Shown: positions 1 through 7,463 of the stretch, piece after piece
Layout of the letters: the number at the start of each line of letters is the position of its first letter
How positions within the stretch are numbered: position 1 is the first letter of the stretch
Origin: Actinomycetes bacterium
Lineage (GTDB): Bacteria; Actinomycetota; Aquicultoria; CAJVYJ01; JAUVQD01
Length of the DNA stretch: 11,068 nt
Reading direction: 5' to 3'
Assembly (NCBI GenBank): GCA_030666075.1
Contig: DAOUYN010000011.1
Location: 1 to 11,068, forward strand
Position numbers and translations under genes: made by a program
The notes under the pieces: generated by a model
The model's database searches: none
Told to the model about the DNA's origin: nothing
What the model saw: the letters and a program-made list of their open reading frames with translations, nothing else

Positions 1-87
1 CAAGCGTCGTTCGCCGACGGGGATCCCGAGTAAAGTATCGACGAACTCGTTGGGGCCGTCGAACGATTCTTTAAAAACTTGATTTAA
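1..87 (+). pseudogene. Possible tail of an upstream gene, with an in-frame stop
   Basis: Frame 1 reads QASFADGDPE, meets TAA at 31-33, then continues in the same frame as SIDELVGAVERFFKNLI to a second TAA at 85-87. The second piece looks like an ordinary amphipathic protein C-terminus. Either a gene from the left ends at 33 and the rest is chance, or a longer gene has been interrupted by a stop. Too little is visible to name a family. A minus-strand frame is also open across this stretch, so even the strand is uncertain. Confidence 0.2.
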
Positions 88-109
88 AGCCGAAGGGTAT
101 AGGGTGCGC

Positions 110-114
110 GGAGG
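110..114 (+). promoter_or_regulatory. Ribosome binding site of the CopB-type ATPase gene
   Basis: GGAGG lies nine bases before the ATG at 124 and supports that start. No convincing -35/-10 pair is visible between 1 and 110: TATAGG at 98-103 has no -35 partner at normal spacing. I also see no CopY-like operator. Confidence 0.6.
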
Positions 115-123
115 CTTTTGTAA

Positions 124-2103
124 ATGGAACCCGCCCGCAGCCATAGTACTCACGAGGACATGGTAGCCGACTACCGCCGGCGCTTTTGGGTCGCTCTGGC
201 CTTGACGCCGGCAATACTTCTCCTCTCCCCGGCGATACACCAATTCTTGGGTCTGGGGCGGACTCTCAAGTTCAATGGCGACTTATTCGTGCTTTTCGCC
301 CTGTCGTCCATCCTGTTCTTTTACGGAGGCGCTCCGTTCCTCCGCGGCTTCCTGAATGACGTGCGGGCCGGCCGTCCGGGCATGATGACGCTGGTGGCGC
401 TAGCCATCACTACCGCCTCCACATACAGTACCGCGGTTGTCTTTGGCCTGGAAGGCCCTATTTTCTATTGGGAACTGGCCACCCTGATCGTCGTCATGCT
501 CCTCGGCCACTGGATGGAGATGCGTTCGGTCATGGGAGCGTCCGGCGCCCTTGAAGCACTGGCCAAGCTGATGCCTTCCGAGGCCCACCGCCTCTCCCCG
601 GATGGAACCGTGGTCGACGTACCGCTCAACCGGTTGAAAGAAGGCGATCGCGTCTTAGTCAGGCCCGGTGAAAAGATCCCGGCCGACGGCAACGTGATCC
701 AAGGCGAGAGTTCAGTCAATGAAGCGATGCTGACCGGAGAATCGACCCCGTTGGCGAAGAACCCGGGCGACCGGGCCATCGGCGGCTCGATCAACGGTGA
801 GGGCTCACTCACTGTCGAGATCGAGCGGACGGGCGAAGACTCGTATCTCTCACGGGTCATCGAGCTCGTGAAGGAAGCGCAAGAAAGCAAGTCTCGAACA
901 CAAGACCTGGCAAATCAAGCCGCCATGTATCTGACCATCGTCGGCATTAGCGCCGGCATCCTGACTTTCATAGCCTGGGCGGCCATAGTCGGGCAAACGA
1001 TCCCATTCGCACTGGAAAGAACAGTAACAGTGCTGGTGATCACCTGCCCGCACGCGCTGGGGCTGGCCATACCTCTCGTCGTCGCCGTCTCGACCTCCCT
1101 ATCGGCGCAAAACGGACTCCTCATCCGCGACCGGGTCGCTTTTGAGCGGGCCCGCAACATCGACGCCGTAATCTTCGATAAAACGGGCACGCTGACAACG
1201 GGCCGCTTCGGCGTCACCGATACTTTTGTCTTTAGCGACGCGGTGAGCGGAGCCGAGCTCCTTGGTCTCGCCGCCTCAGTGGAGCAGAACTCCGAGCACC
1301 CGATAGCACGTGCTATCGCCGCGACCACGCCACAGCCGGGTCCAGTCGAAGACTTCCGCGCCATCCCCGGCAAAGGAGCTAAGGGGCGAGTCGGAGGACG
1401 CGATGTGGCGGTCGTCAGCGCCGGTTATCTGGTCGAAGCAGGGTTGGCAATCGATGACGAAAGAATCGATAGAGCTCTAGGCGAGGGCCAAACCGTAGTC
1501 TTCATCCTCCTCGACAAGGACCGGCTCGCCGGGGCCGTGGCCCTGGCCGATATCATCCGCCCCGAATCAAAGCAGGCGGTCCGGCAATTGAAAGAGATGG
1601 GCATCCGGTCGATGATGCTGACGGGAGACAATGCCCGGACAGCCAAGTGGGTGGCTGACGAGATCGAACTCGACGATTATTTCGCGGAAGTACTGCCGGA
1701 TGAGAAATCGGCCAAGGTCCGAGAGGTGCAATCGGAAGGCTTGGTAGTCGCGATGACGGGAGACGGCGTCAATGACGCGCCCGCCTTGGCCCAAGCCGAT
1801 GTCGGCATCGCGATCGGAGCGGGCACCGATGTAGCTGTGGAAACGGCGGACATCGTACTGGTTAAGAGCGATCCGCTGGATGCGGTGGCAATAATCGGGC
1901 TCTCCAAAGCCACCTACCGGAAGATGATCGAAAACCTGGCCTGGGCGACGGGCTACAATATCTTCGCTATACCGCTCGCGGCCGGGGTCCTGGTCGGCTA
2001 CGGCATACTCCTGACTCCGGCGGTCGGTGCCGCCCTCATGTCATTGAGCACAGTCATTGTAGCGATCAACGCCAGATTTCTTCGGGTACCGCTGCGCGAT
2101 TGA
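124..2103 (+). CDS. copB: CopB-type heavy-metal-translocating P-type ATPase (CPH class)
   Basis: This is a P1B ATPase that pumps metal, probably copper, out of the cytoplasm using ATP. Membrane segments near residues 21-75 and 87-130 come first. The actuator motif TGES is at 204-207, and the transmembrane metal motif CPH is at 308-310. The phosphorylation motif DKTGT is at 352-356, the nucleotide-domain HP at 392-393, TGD at 500-502 and GDGVND at 546-551. The last helix carries MSLST at 639-643, the signature that goes with CPH in the P1B-3 (CopB) subgroup. The protein is 659 residues and full length for the core. The N-terminus has neither an HMA (CxxC) domain nor the long His-rich stretch common in CopB, only two His in the first ten residues. 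It starts at ATG 124 behind GGAGG. The metal (Cu+, Cu2+ or Ag+) is inferred from the class and cannot be read from the sequence. Thiol-redox genes follow 134 bases downstream. Confidence 0.93.
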   Translation: MEPARSHSTHEDMVADYRRRFWVALALTPAILLLSPAIHQFLGLGRTLKFNGDLFVLFALSSILFFYGGAPFLRGFLNDVRAGRPGMMTLVALAITTASTYSTAVVFGLEGPIFYWELATLIVVMLLGHWMEMRSVMGASGALEALAKLMPSEAHRLSPDGTVVDVPLNRLKEGDRVLVRPGEKIPADGNVIQGESSVNEAMLTGESTPLAKNPGDRAIGGSINGEGSLTVEIERTGEDSYLSRVIELVKEAQESKSRTQDLANQAAMYLTIVGISAGILTFIAWAAIVGQTIPFALERTVTVLVITCPHALGLAIPLVVAVSTSLSAQNGLLIRDRVAFERARNIDAVIFDKTGTLTTGRFGVTDTFVFSDAVSGAELLGLAASVEQNSEHPIARAIAATTPQPGPVEDFRAIPGKGAKGRVGGRDVAVVSAGYLVEAGLAIDDERIDRALGEGQTVVFILLDKDRLAGAVALADIIRPESKQAVRQLKEMGIRSMMLTGDNARTAKWVADEIELDDYFAEVLPDEKSAKVREVQSEGLVVAMTGDGVNDAPALAQADVGIAIGAGTDVAVETADIVLVKSDPLDAVAIIGLSKATYRKMIENLAWATGYNIFAIPLAAGVLVGYGILLTPAVGAALMSLSTVIVAINARFLRVPLRD

Positions 2104-2182
2104 CAGTGCCTGATCCGCGTGGGATAATTTGCCTGTTCAGGCAGGCAGAAGATGGATCCGCGATCGAAAACCTCCTCTGCGA

Positions 2183-2211
2183 ATGCTTCAAATGATTTTT
2201 GATACTATAAT
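2183..2211 (+). promoter_or_regulatory. Candidate promoter of the tlpA-ccdA pair
   Basis: A perfect -10 box, TATAAT, lies at 2206-2211 in the AT-rich part of the 134-base gap after the ATPase gene. The hexamer at -35 spacing (ATGCTT, 2183-2188) is a poor match. A start near 2218 would leave a leader of about 20 bases ahead of the ribosome binding site at 2227-2232. The rest of the gap (2104-2180) has a small inverted repeat (CCTG/CAGG near 2131-2142) but no T-run, so I see no terminator. Confidence 0.45.
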
Positions 2212-2237
2212 GTCGTATATCTGCTCGGGAGGCATGG

Positions 2238-2780
2238 ATGACAAAAAGCAACCGCAACTTCTTTTTGATTCTGGCGGCGATCGTGCTGGCCGCCGCTTTA
2301 GGGACGGTCTTTCTGATGGCCGGCGAAAACTCGGGCGTATCGACATCGCCAGCCTCCTCCGCCCTCAAGCCTGAACCGGCTCCGGACTTCGAATTGACTC
2401 TCTTTTCCGGGAAGACCATCAAGCTCAGTGACTTCGAGGGCAAAAAGCCGGTCGTGCTCAACTTCTGGGCCTCCTGGTGTCCTCCGTGCCGCGAAGAGGC
2501 CCCGGAATTCGCGCGGGTCAGTAAAGATTTCAAAGATGACGTCGAATTCATCGGCGTCATCACCAACGACACTCAAAAGGATGCTCAAGCATTCATCGAC
2601 GAGTTCGGAATAACCTATGAAAATGGCCACGATACCTCCGGTATTGGGCAAGCCTACAAGGTAACCGGCATCCCGGAAACATTTTGGATCGACAAAGACG
2701 GGCAGATCATCGACCGTTGGATCGGCGCCATCGACGAAGCCGGCTTGATCAGCCGCACGAAACGGCTGATCGAGAGCTAG
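2238..2780 (+). CDS. TlpA/ResA-like membrane-anchored thiol-disulfide oxidoreductase
   Basis: This is a thioredoxin-fold protein held on the outer face of the membrane by one uncleaved N-terminal helix (residues 8-27) followed by a Ser/Pro-rich linker (about 31-48). The redox motif WCPPC is at 80-84, and the cis-proline follows in GIPETFW (Pro146), as in the AhpC/TSA-Redoxin TlpA/ResA/CcmG group. At 180 residues it is the usual length. Relatives reduce disulfides in apocytochrome c or in extracytoplasmic copper-binding proteins, taking electrons from CcdA, and a CcdA gene lies 20 bases downstream. The ATG at 2238 is chosen because GGGAGG at 2227-2232 precedes it and the frame has the anchor helix. 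An ATG four bases earlier (2234) opens a different frame with no protein-like content. Which substrate is reduced (cytochrome c or a metalloprotein) cannot be decided here: no cytochrome or Sco gene is visible. Confidence 0.9.
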   Translation: MTKSNRNFFLILAAIVLAAALGTVFLMAGENSGVSTSPASSALKPEPAPDFELTLFSGKTIKLSDFEGKKPVVLNFWASWCPPCREEAPEFARVSKDFKDDVEFIGVITNDTQKDAQAFIDEFGITYENGHDTSGIGQAYKVTGIPETFWIDKDGQIIDRWIGAIDEAGLISRTKRLIES

Positions 2781-2800
2781 CGGAAGCCTGGTAGACAGCA

Positions 2801-3517
2801 ATGACTAGCGTAGCTTTGTATCCAGTAGCCTTCGTGGCCGGACTCGTTTCGTTCCTGTCGCCTTGCGTCTTGCCGCTGCTCCCCGGCTATCTATCATATA
2901 TTTCAGGTTCATCGATCGAAGAGTTGCAGGACGGTTCCGCCCCCCAGTCAAGACGAATGCTGATCACCACGCTCTTTTTTGTGATGGGCTTTTCCGTTGT
3001 TTTTTCGCTGCTCGGATCCGCTTTCGGTCTGGTCGGCGACGCCCTGGTGACCAATAAGGGCACCGCCGAGCGCGTCGCCGGAGCAGTCATCATCCTGATG
3101 GGCCTCTTCATGATGGGACTCGTCAACTTAGCGGCGCTCCAACGCGAAGTCCGCTGGATGCCAAAGAGCCGAAAGTGGGGCCCGGTCGGCGCCCTCCCTC
3201 TAGGGATGGCCTTCGCTATCGGCTGGACGCCCTGTATCGGCCCGATCCTGGCCAGCATCTACATGTTGGCGATCAGTTCGCCCGGCACAGGAGCGTCGCT
3301 CCTACTTGTCTATTCGTTAGGCTTGGGGGTCCCATTCATCCTCAGCGGCCTGCTTTTCTCAAAGCTCACCAACACGCTCACCTGGTTCAAGCGCCACTCT
3401 GTCTTGATCCATCGAGCCAGCGGCGGCCTGCTGGTCGTCATCGGCGTGCTGCTCTTCACCGGCAGATGGACAACCTTGGTTGCGCCGCTTCAGGGCCTCT
3501 TTCAGTTGCCGATCTAA
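2801..3517 (+). CDS. ccdA: CcdA/DsbD-type thiol-disulfide transporter
   Basis: This integral membrane protein passes electrons from cytoplasmic thioredoxin to extracytoplasmic thiol proteins. About six hydrophobic helices are visible. The two redox cysteines sit in the expected proline-flanked motifs: SPCVLP (Cys22) in the first helix and GWTPCIGP (Cys145) in the fourth. The 238-residue length fits single-domain CcdA rather than three-domain DsbD. The loop between helices 1 and 2 (about 36-52) is polar. The gene follows the TlpA-like gene by 20 bases, so the two are probably co-transcribed and act as donor and acceptor. Its own Shine-Dalgarno is weak, suggesting translational coupling. The link to the upstream copper ATPase is inferred from proximity only. 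Confidence 0.92.
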   Translation: MTSVALYPVAFVAGLVSFLSPCVLPLLPGYLSYISGSSIEELQDGSAPQSRRMLITTLFFVMGFSVVFSLLGSAFGLVGDALVTNKGTAERVAGAVIILMGLFMMGLVNLAALQREVRWMPKSRKWGPVGALPLGMAFAIGWTPCIGPILASIYMLAISSPGTGASLLLVYSLGLGVPFILSGLLFSKLTNTLTWFKRHSVLIHRASGGLLVVIGVLLFTGRWTTLVAPLQGLFQLPI

Positions 3518-3587
3518 GAGCGCCCTGGTGCGCCAAAGCGCTGATGGGTATCAATATCGAGAACGCGTCTTAAACCACCTGGCGCTC
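3518..3587 (+). repeat. Imperfect inverted repeat after ccdA, before rpmB
   Basis: GAGCGCC (3518-3524) begins directly after the ccdA stop and is complementary to GGCGCTC (3581-3587). The pairing continues as GGTG/CACC (3527-3530 with 3576-3579) after a bulge. A small GCGC-CAAA-GCGC hairpin (3530-3541) lies inside the loop. There is no T-run, so it does not look like an intrinsic terminator. It could fold in a ccdA-rpmB readthrough RNA, or be chance in GC-rich sequence. Confidence 0.3.
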
Positions 3588-3612
3588 GACAAAGGGCCGT
3601 GTGTATGATAAA
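3586..3612 (+). promoter_or_regulatory. Weak candidate promoter of rpmB
   Basis: TCGACA at 3586-3591 is one change from the -35 consensus, and GATAAA at 3607-3612 could serve as -10 with a short 15-base gap. TATGAT at 3604-3609 is a better -10 but lies too close. rpmB needs either a promoter here or readthrough from ccdA. The AT-rich TATGATAAATT stretch makes a promoter plausible, but the match is poor. Confidence 0.3.
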
Positions 3613-3627
3613 TTGTTGCGGTTTTCC

Positions 3628-3634
3628 AAGGAGG
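3628..3634 (+). promoter_or_regulatory. Strong ribosome binding site of rpmB
   Basis: A full AAGGAGG lies four bases before the ATG at 3639, as expected for a highly expressed ribosomal protein gene. Confidence 0.8.
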
Positions 3635-3638
3635 AATA

Positions 3639-3830
3639 ATGTCTCAAAAATGTGATATATGCGGCAAAGTGCCGTCTGTGGGTCGTAATGTCAGCCACTC
3701 TCATCGTAAGACCCGCAAGGTCTGGGGAACTAACGTCCAAAAAGTACGAGTTCGCCAGCCCGGCGGCGCGGCAAAGCAGATGAACGTCTGCACAAAGTGC
3801 CTCAAAGCCGATAAAGTCGTCAAAGCCTAG
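3639..3830 (+). CDS. rpmB: 50S ribosomal protein L28, zinc-type
   Basis: This 63-residue large-subunit protein begins MSQKCDICGK, as zinc-containing bacterial L28 does, and has the basic core NVSHSHRKTRKVW at 18-29 and onward. Four cysteines, Cys5/Cys8 and Cys51/Cys54 (CxxC pairs), would bind one zinc, making this the C+ form rather than the zinc-free paralogue made under zinc limitation. The ATG is set by the AAGGAGG four bases upstream. It stands alone, downstream of ccdA and convergent with the HD-GYP gene; its TAG stop overlaps the stop of that gene within one CTAG. In many Firmicutes rpmB lies near thiN, and here thiN is also close (2.4 kb away) but in a separate operon on the opposite strand. 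Confidence 0.97.
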   Translation: MSQKCDICGKVPSVGRNVSHSHRKTRKVWGTNVQKVRVRQPGGAAKQMNVCTKCLKADKVVKA

Positions 3831-5467
3831 CTCGTAGCTTTTACGCTCTTCTTTTCCTTGCCGATCATTTGGACGAAAGTGTCGATTATTTTCGGATCGA
3901 ATTGACGGCCCGCGCAATTCTTTAGCTCTGTAACCGCGTGCGCCGCGGACATCGCGCTTCTATGCGGGCGGTCGCTTGTGATCGCCTCATAAGCTTCCGC
4001 CACGGCTAGTATCCGCGCTTCCAGCGGGATGCCTTCACCCTTAAGGCCGTCCACATAGCCTGTCCCGTCATAGTTTTCATGATGATGAAGGATGACCGGG
4101 AGGACCGCTCGAAGATCTTCGATCCCTGACAGAGCATTCTTTGCTACTGACGGATGGCTCCGCAGTATGAGTCTCTCGGCACTGTTAAGCGGGCGTTCTT
4201 GCCCTAAGAAATCGTGAGAGAAGGCCGCCACGCCGACATCATGAAGTAGCGCGGCCAGCTCGATCGTTTCAATCTGCGAGGCTGTGAGACCAGACGCCTT
4301 GGCTAAGGCGCAGGCCCTGGCGGCAACGGCGACAGAGTGACCGATACTGTAGGGGTTACGCGACTCGATGACCCTGGTCAACGCTCGGATGGTATCGAAA
4401 TAGAGCCCCTGCCACTGGTCCTGGCGCCTCTCGGCCGCAAGTCCGGAACCGAGCCGCGCGAGGGCGCCCGTCAGATGCTCGATATCCGCTAGATCAAACT
4501 CGTATTCCCGCTGTTTAGAGCCGAGATTAACGACCCCCACCAGATCGTCTCCTGATATCACCGGTATGGACAAGGCCGAGATCGTTCGCTTGCCCACACC
4601 ATGGGCCCCGGCACCGTTCAGGTCCGTCACCTTCAATGGTCTCTTATGTGTCGCGACCCAGCCCGCTATCCCCTCTCCGGGAGATATGACGATACTCTTA
4701 GCTCGCGGACCGAGTCCGACCGCGGCGCTTAGGGCGAGCCGGCCGCCTTGATCGTCGCGCAATAGAAAAGAGCCGCTATCAGCGCCGACGCGCTCGACGA
4801 TCGCTTTGAGTGTCTCTTGCATGGCCTGATCGAGATCGCCCGTCGCCTGGGCCTTGCTGACCGAATCGAGCAACTTCTTCAGGCGCCCGGTCGTGCTCTG
4901 CAATTCCTCCTCGCGCTCCAAGCGCTCGAGAATGAAATCAAGCTGAGCCGCAACGCCGACAACACCGGCCTCATCAAAACTATTAAATGAGTCGCTCCGG
5001 GGGTTCGCCAGGATAATGAGACCATGACTGCCGATCGCCACCATCAAGACTGAGCGGCATTCCAGTATCTCCAGCCTCGAAGTGAGCGCTTCGTTCGCGA
5101 TCGCCTGCTCGTCGATGTCGGGCAGGTTTAGCGACCGCTGTTCGCCTCTTATCAGGGCCAGGGGCGCCCCGCAAAGCGGAAACTTCGACTTGGCCAAACG
5201 GCGGACATAGGGGCTGAGCGCCGCGGTAACCACCAGGCGGTCCTCCCTCACTAACAAGACGGCCGATGTCTCGACTTTAAGGTACTGATTCAAATACGCC
5301 AGGGCGCTCTTGGCTATAGTCTTCGAGTCGCTCGCGTGCAGGACCTCGGGACCGATAGCCTCGATCAAGGAAGGTTTGGCCGCAAAGCTCATGGCTCTTT
5401 CGCTGGAGACGTTGCGTTCACCGTTCCCGGGGACCGGCGCCACCGTGAGGCGGTTTTCTTCGCCCAC
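3827..5467 (-). CDS. GAF-GAF-HD-GYP signalling protein with changed active-site positions
   Basis: This predicted soluble 546-residue protein has two GAF-like sensor domains (about 35-180 and 205-345), a Glu/Arg/Lys-rich helical linker (about 178-203) and a C-terminal HD-GYP domain (about 350-535). HD-GYP domains hydrolyse cyclic di-GMP or related dinucleotides. Putative metal ligands are present: Glu368, His377, His409-Asp410, His438 and His462-His463. The signature reads HHENYDGTGYVDG instead of ...GYPxG, the HDxGK lysine is Val413, and the Asp of the usual AVADAYDA is Glu491. Activity may therefore be altered or lost. The start is GTG at 5467, one base after the stop of the ThiD-like gene, so it should be translationally coupled; Met26 (ATG at 5392) is an alternative, and neither has a strong Shine-Dalgarno. 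There are no membrane segments, so it senses something in the cytoplasm. It is the last gene of the thiamine operon. Confidence 0.88.
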   Translation of the reverse strand: MGEENRLTVAPVPGNGERNVSSERAMSFAAKPSLIEAIGPEVLHASDSKTIAKSALAYLNQYLKVETSAVLLVREDRLVVTAALSPYVRRLAKSKFPLCGAPLALIRGEQRSLNLPDIDEQAIANEALTSRLEILECRSVLMVAIGSHGLIILANPRSDSFNSFDEAGVVGVAAQLDFILERLEREEELQSTTGRLKKLLDSVSKAQATGDLDQAMQETLKAIVERVGADSGSFLLRDDQGGRLALSAAVGLGPRAKSIVISPGEGIAGWVATHKRPLKVTDLNGAGAHGVGKRTISALSIPVISGDDLVGVVNLGSKQREYEFDLADIEHLTGALARLGSGLAAERRQDQWQGLYFDTIRALTRVIESRNPYSIGHSVAVAARACALAKASGLTASQIETIELAALLHDVGVAAFSHDFLGQERPLNSAERLILRSHPSVAKNALSGIEDLRAVLPVILHHHENYDGTGYVDGLKGEGIPLEARILAVAEAYEAITSDRPHRSAMSAAHAVTELKNCAGRQFDPKIIDTFVQMIGKEKKSVKATS

Positions 5468-5468
5468 G

Positions 5469-6212
5469 CTAAGCCGGCTTCTCTTGCCGTTCCATCAGGA
5501 AGCGCTCTTCGTGCTTTTGGGCCCGTTCAACGGCCTCGGCCGGTGGCCGCCCTTGGGCAAGGTTGGCCAAAAGAGCGGCCGCGAATAGGTCACGCGTGGC
5601 CCGAATACTTTTCGTCCGGGGGGTGCTCCCAAAAAGAAACTGGTGACCGACGCCGTCATAAAGGATATCGACGTTCTCGTCGTCGACCGGTCCATCGGCT
5701 CTGACGAGGACCGCCTTCGCCCCATAAATATGGATAGCTTCGGCTGCCTCTTTCATCTGCGTTATATCGCCCACTTCCAGCCCGGCTAAGACTGCCGCTT
5801 CGCTTTGGTAGGCAACTACTATCGTTGCCAGCGGCAGCAAGCGCATCCTGACTAGCGAGAGCGCAGTACTCTTAAGAAGCGGTTGTTCCGGGCCATCATC
5901 GACACAGCTGTCAACGACAAACTCGATACCATCCATGTTCTGATCTTCAAAGTGAGAGGCTACCGCTTCAATATTGGCCCGACGGGCGAGGCGCCCCGTC
6001 TTCACGTCCGAGCGCGGGTTAGCGGCGGCAAAATGGCTCAGTTGGGCCGCCAAAGTCTCCGCGATAACCGGCGCCGTCTCAGTCTCGCTGAGCTTGATAG
6101 TGCTCACCAATGTCAGTGCTTCGAACCCAAAGCCCGTGAGAGTCGTCCGGTCGAGAACCACGCCCGAGTGGGCTGTGGGATCGAACTCGCCTATCGTTAT
6201 AGCTCGTTGCAC
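5469..6212 (-). CDS. ThiD-like (hydroxymethylpyrimidine kinase family) protein, active site degenerate
   Basis: This 247-residue ribokinase-fold protein aligns by eye to ThiD along its length. AITIGEFDP at 4-12 matches the ALTIAGSDP start. VKTGRL at 70-75 matches VKIGML, VVDSCVDDG at 99-107 matches VLDPVMVAKSG, LLPLATIV at 125-132 matches its counterpart, and AKAVLVRADG at 165-174 matches the PKAVLVKGGH strand. Key positions have changed. The GTGC/GxGD anion-hole and base motif reads ATRD (205-208), losing both glycines while keeping an Asp (Asp208). The substrate loop SGGAGI has become TAHSGVV, and the Pro of DPVM is gone. It may be a non-catalytic or repurposed kinase, for example one binding a thiamine-related ligand; that is inference. 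The start is GTG at 6212, four bases after the thiN stop, with GGAGG 13 bases upstream (rather far). It sits in the TPP-riboswitch operon, so a thiamine-linked role is likely. Confidence 0.75.
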   Translation of the reverse strand: MQRAITIGEFDPTAHSGVVLDRTTLTGFGFEALTLVSTIKLSETETAPVIAETLAAQLSHFAAANPRSDVKTGRLARRANIEAVASHFEDQNMDGIEFVVDSCVDDGPEQPLLKSTALSLVRMRLLPLATIVVAYQSEAAVLAGLEVGDITQMKEAAEAIHIYGAKAVLVRADGPVDDENVDILYDGVGHQFLFGSTPRTKSIRATRDLFAAALLANLAQGRPPAEAVERAQKHEERFLMERQEKPA

Positions 6213-6216
6213 GAGG

Positions 6217-6882
6217 CTATTCCATCCTCCCGGGCCGGCTGCGAATTATCAATACTTGGCCAGTCCCTATCATAATTTCCCCTCGTCCGTTAATCAATAG
6301 GTTACTTAAACCGCGGGTATCCCCCGGCTCCAGCGTCAACCCCTCGGCCTCGTAGGCGAAACCGCGAAGGGTGACCCCCTCACAACGCTCTAAAGGCACT
6401 AAGCTGACTATCTCTCCGGGCGCACCTGTGAGCTTGAGATCGCTGTCGGCGAGGATTATCTCCCCATCCGCCTCGACTAAACGGCTGCGGACCCCGCTGC
6501 GCCGAGCAACCCGCAACAAGAAGAGGTTGGCCAGGGTGTGGTCGAGCCGGCCGCCCCAGGCGGCGGTGATGTCGATCTCGGACGCACCGCGGGCGACGGC
6601 CTCCTCGAGGGCCAACTCCCCGTCGGTTTTATCCTTGTTTTTCGGATATGACAGGCAGTCGGTACGCTGCTTTAACAGCCAGCCCATGGTCTCGCGTGAG
6701 ATCGAATCGAAGTCGCCGACCGCCACGTGCGGGACGATCCCGAGGCCCCTAAGAAGATCGGCGCCGTGATCGGCGGCGATGATGAGCTCATGTTCCTTGA
6801 TCAACCGGACGTAAAAGTCAGGCTGCGTCAATTCACCCCCGAGGACCAGGATGGCCCTAATCTGAGGTTCTGGTTCCTTCAT
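6217..6882 (-). CDS. thiN: Thiamine pyrophosphokinase
   Basis: ThiN transfers pyrophosphate from ATP to thiamine to give TPP, completing thiamine salvage in the cytoplasm. The 221-residue protein has the family motifs: ADHGAD at 37-42, GDFDS at 56-60, KDKTDGELA at 83-91 (metal/ATP-binding acidic cluster), GGRLDHTLANL at 110-120 and, in the C-terminal beta domain, TRGLSN at 188-193. The start is ATG at 6882, inside the end of thiT (26-base overlap), with AGGGTGA upstream as ribosome binding site. The overlap shows co-transcription with thiT. All visible catalytic motifs are intact, in contrast to the neighbouring ThiD-like protein. Confidence 0.95.
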   Translation of the reverse strand: MKEPEPQIRAILVLGGELTQPDFYVRLIKEHELIIAADHGADLLRGLGIVPHVAVGDFDSISRETMGWLLKQRTDCLSYPKNKDKTDGELALEEAVARGASEIDITAAWGGRLDHTLANLFLLRVARRSGVRSRLVEADGEIILADSDLKLTGAPGEIVSLVPLERCEGVTLRGFAYEAEGLTLEPGDTRGLSNLLINGRGEIMIGTGQVLIIRSRPGRME

Positions 6883-7453
6883 TCGTCATCACCCTAAGAA
6901 GTACATACACCAACGGTAAGGCGATGATCGTCGAGGGCACCATATACAAGGCATTGTAACCAGCGGAATATATGAGCGGATCCCCCAGTGCGGACCTCTC
7001 GGCTGCATCTGGAAAAAAAAGATGTAAGAAGAGCACCCCGCTCACAAAATGTGCCGAGAACCTGAGCAAACCCGCCAGGATGACGCCGGCCCCGATCTTC
7101 AATGAGCTGCCGGTGCCAAAAAGACCCGCTAAGCCGACCAATCCAAAGGCAAGCGGGTAATCCAGGATCATTTGGGCCGGGTGGACAAGATAGGGCGCCT
7201 GGATGTAATTGACAAGTCCATATAGCACGCCGGCTATCAGGCCGGGCCGCACCCCCGCGTATAGAGACAGAAACAGGATGGGCAGCATGTTGAGGGAGAT
7301 GCTGCCACCGTACGGCATCGCTAATGGTTTGATCAGAAAAAGGACCGCCGACATGGCGACCGTCACCGCTACATAGGTGATCGTCCGGACATCGAACATC
7401 GCCCCGGTAGTGCTCGATGGCAGCTCCACGGCCTCTCTTGTTTCCTCTGACAT
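6857..7453 (-). CDS. thiT: ECF-type thiamine transporter substrate-binding subunit (ThiT/YuaJ)
   Basis: This membrane S component binds thiamine outside and works with the shared ECF ATPase/EcfT module, which is not in this window. About six helices lie in 198 residues. Family landmarks are MPYGGSISLNMLPI at 46-59, the YGLVNYIQAPYLVHPAQMILDYPLAF segment at 78-103, RFSAHFVSGV at 131-140 and the YSAGYNALY stretch at 162-170. His135, Tyr166 and Asn167 are likely equivalents of known thiamine contacts. The AxxxA (Ala29/Ala33) in helix 1 fits the EcfT docking motif. The start is ATG at 7453, because AGGAGG lies four bases upstream (7463-7458). Extending to 7519 would run the protein through the terminator, so that longer frame is rejected. 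Control is by the TPP riboswitch directly upstream. Confidence 0.93.
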   Translation of the reverse strand: MSEETREAVELPSSTTGAMFDVRTITYVAVTVAMSAVLFLIKPLAMPYGGSISLNMLPILFLSLYAGVRPGLIAGVLYGLVNYIQAPYLVHPAQMILDYPLAFGLVGLAGLFGTGSSLKIGAGVILAGLLRFSAHFVSGVLFLHLFFPDAAERSALGDPLIYSAGYNALYMVPSTIIALPLVYVLLRVMTNEGTRTSD

Positions 7454-7463
7454 TCTTCCTCCT

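Noticed and set aside
1..145. Minus-strand frame open from an ATG near 143 to the left edge
   Set aside because: It would start inside copB and cover its ribosome binding site, no Shine-Dalgarno is seen, and the visible 48 codons match no family I recognise. It cannot be excluded without sequence to the left.
465..1373. Long minus-strand frames opposite the CopB-type ATPase gene
   Set aside because: They are antisense shadows of a fully motif-supported gene, Ser/Thr/Arg-rich with no family likeness.
2104..2160. Possible terminator after the ATPase gene (CCTG/CAGG repeat)
   Set aside because: The stem is only 4-5 bp and no T-run follows on the plus strand.
2129..2374. Plus-strand open frame of 81 codons overlapping the TlpA-like gene
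   Set aside because: It runs out of frame through the thioredoxin gene, its start lies in noncoding sequence, and its product is Arg/Gln-rich with no recognisable domain.
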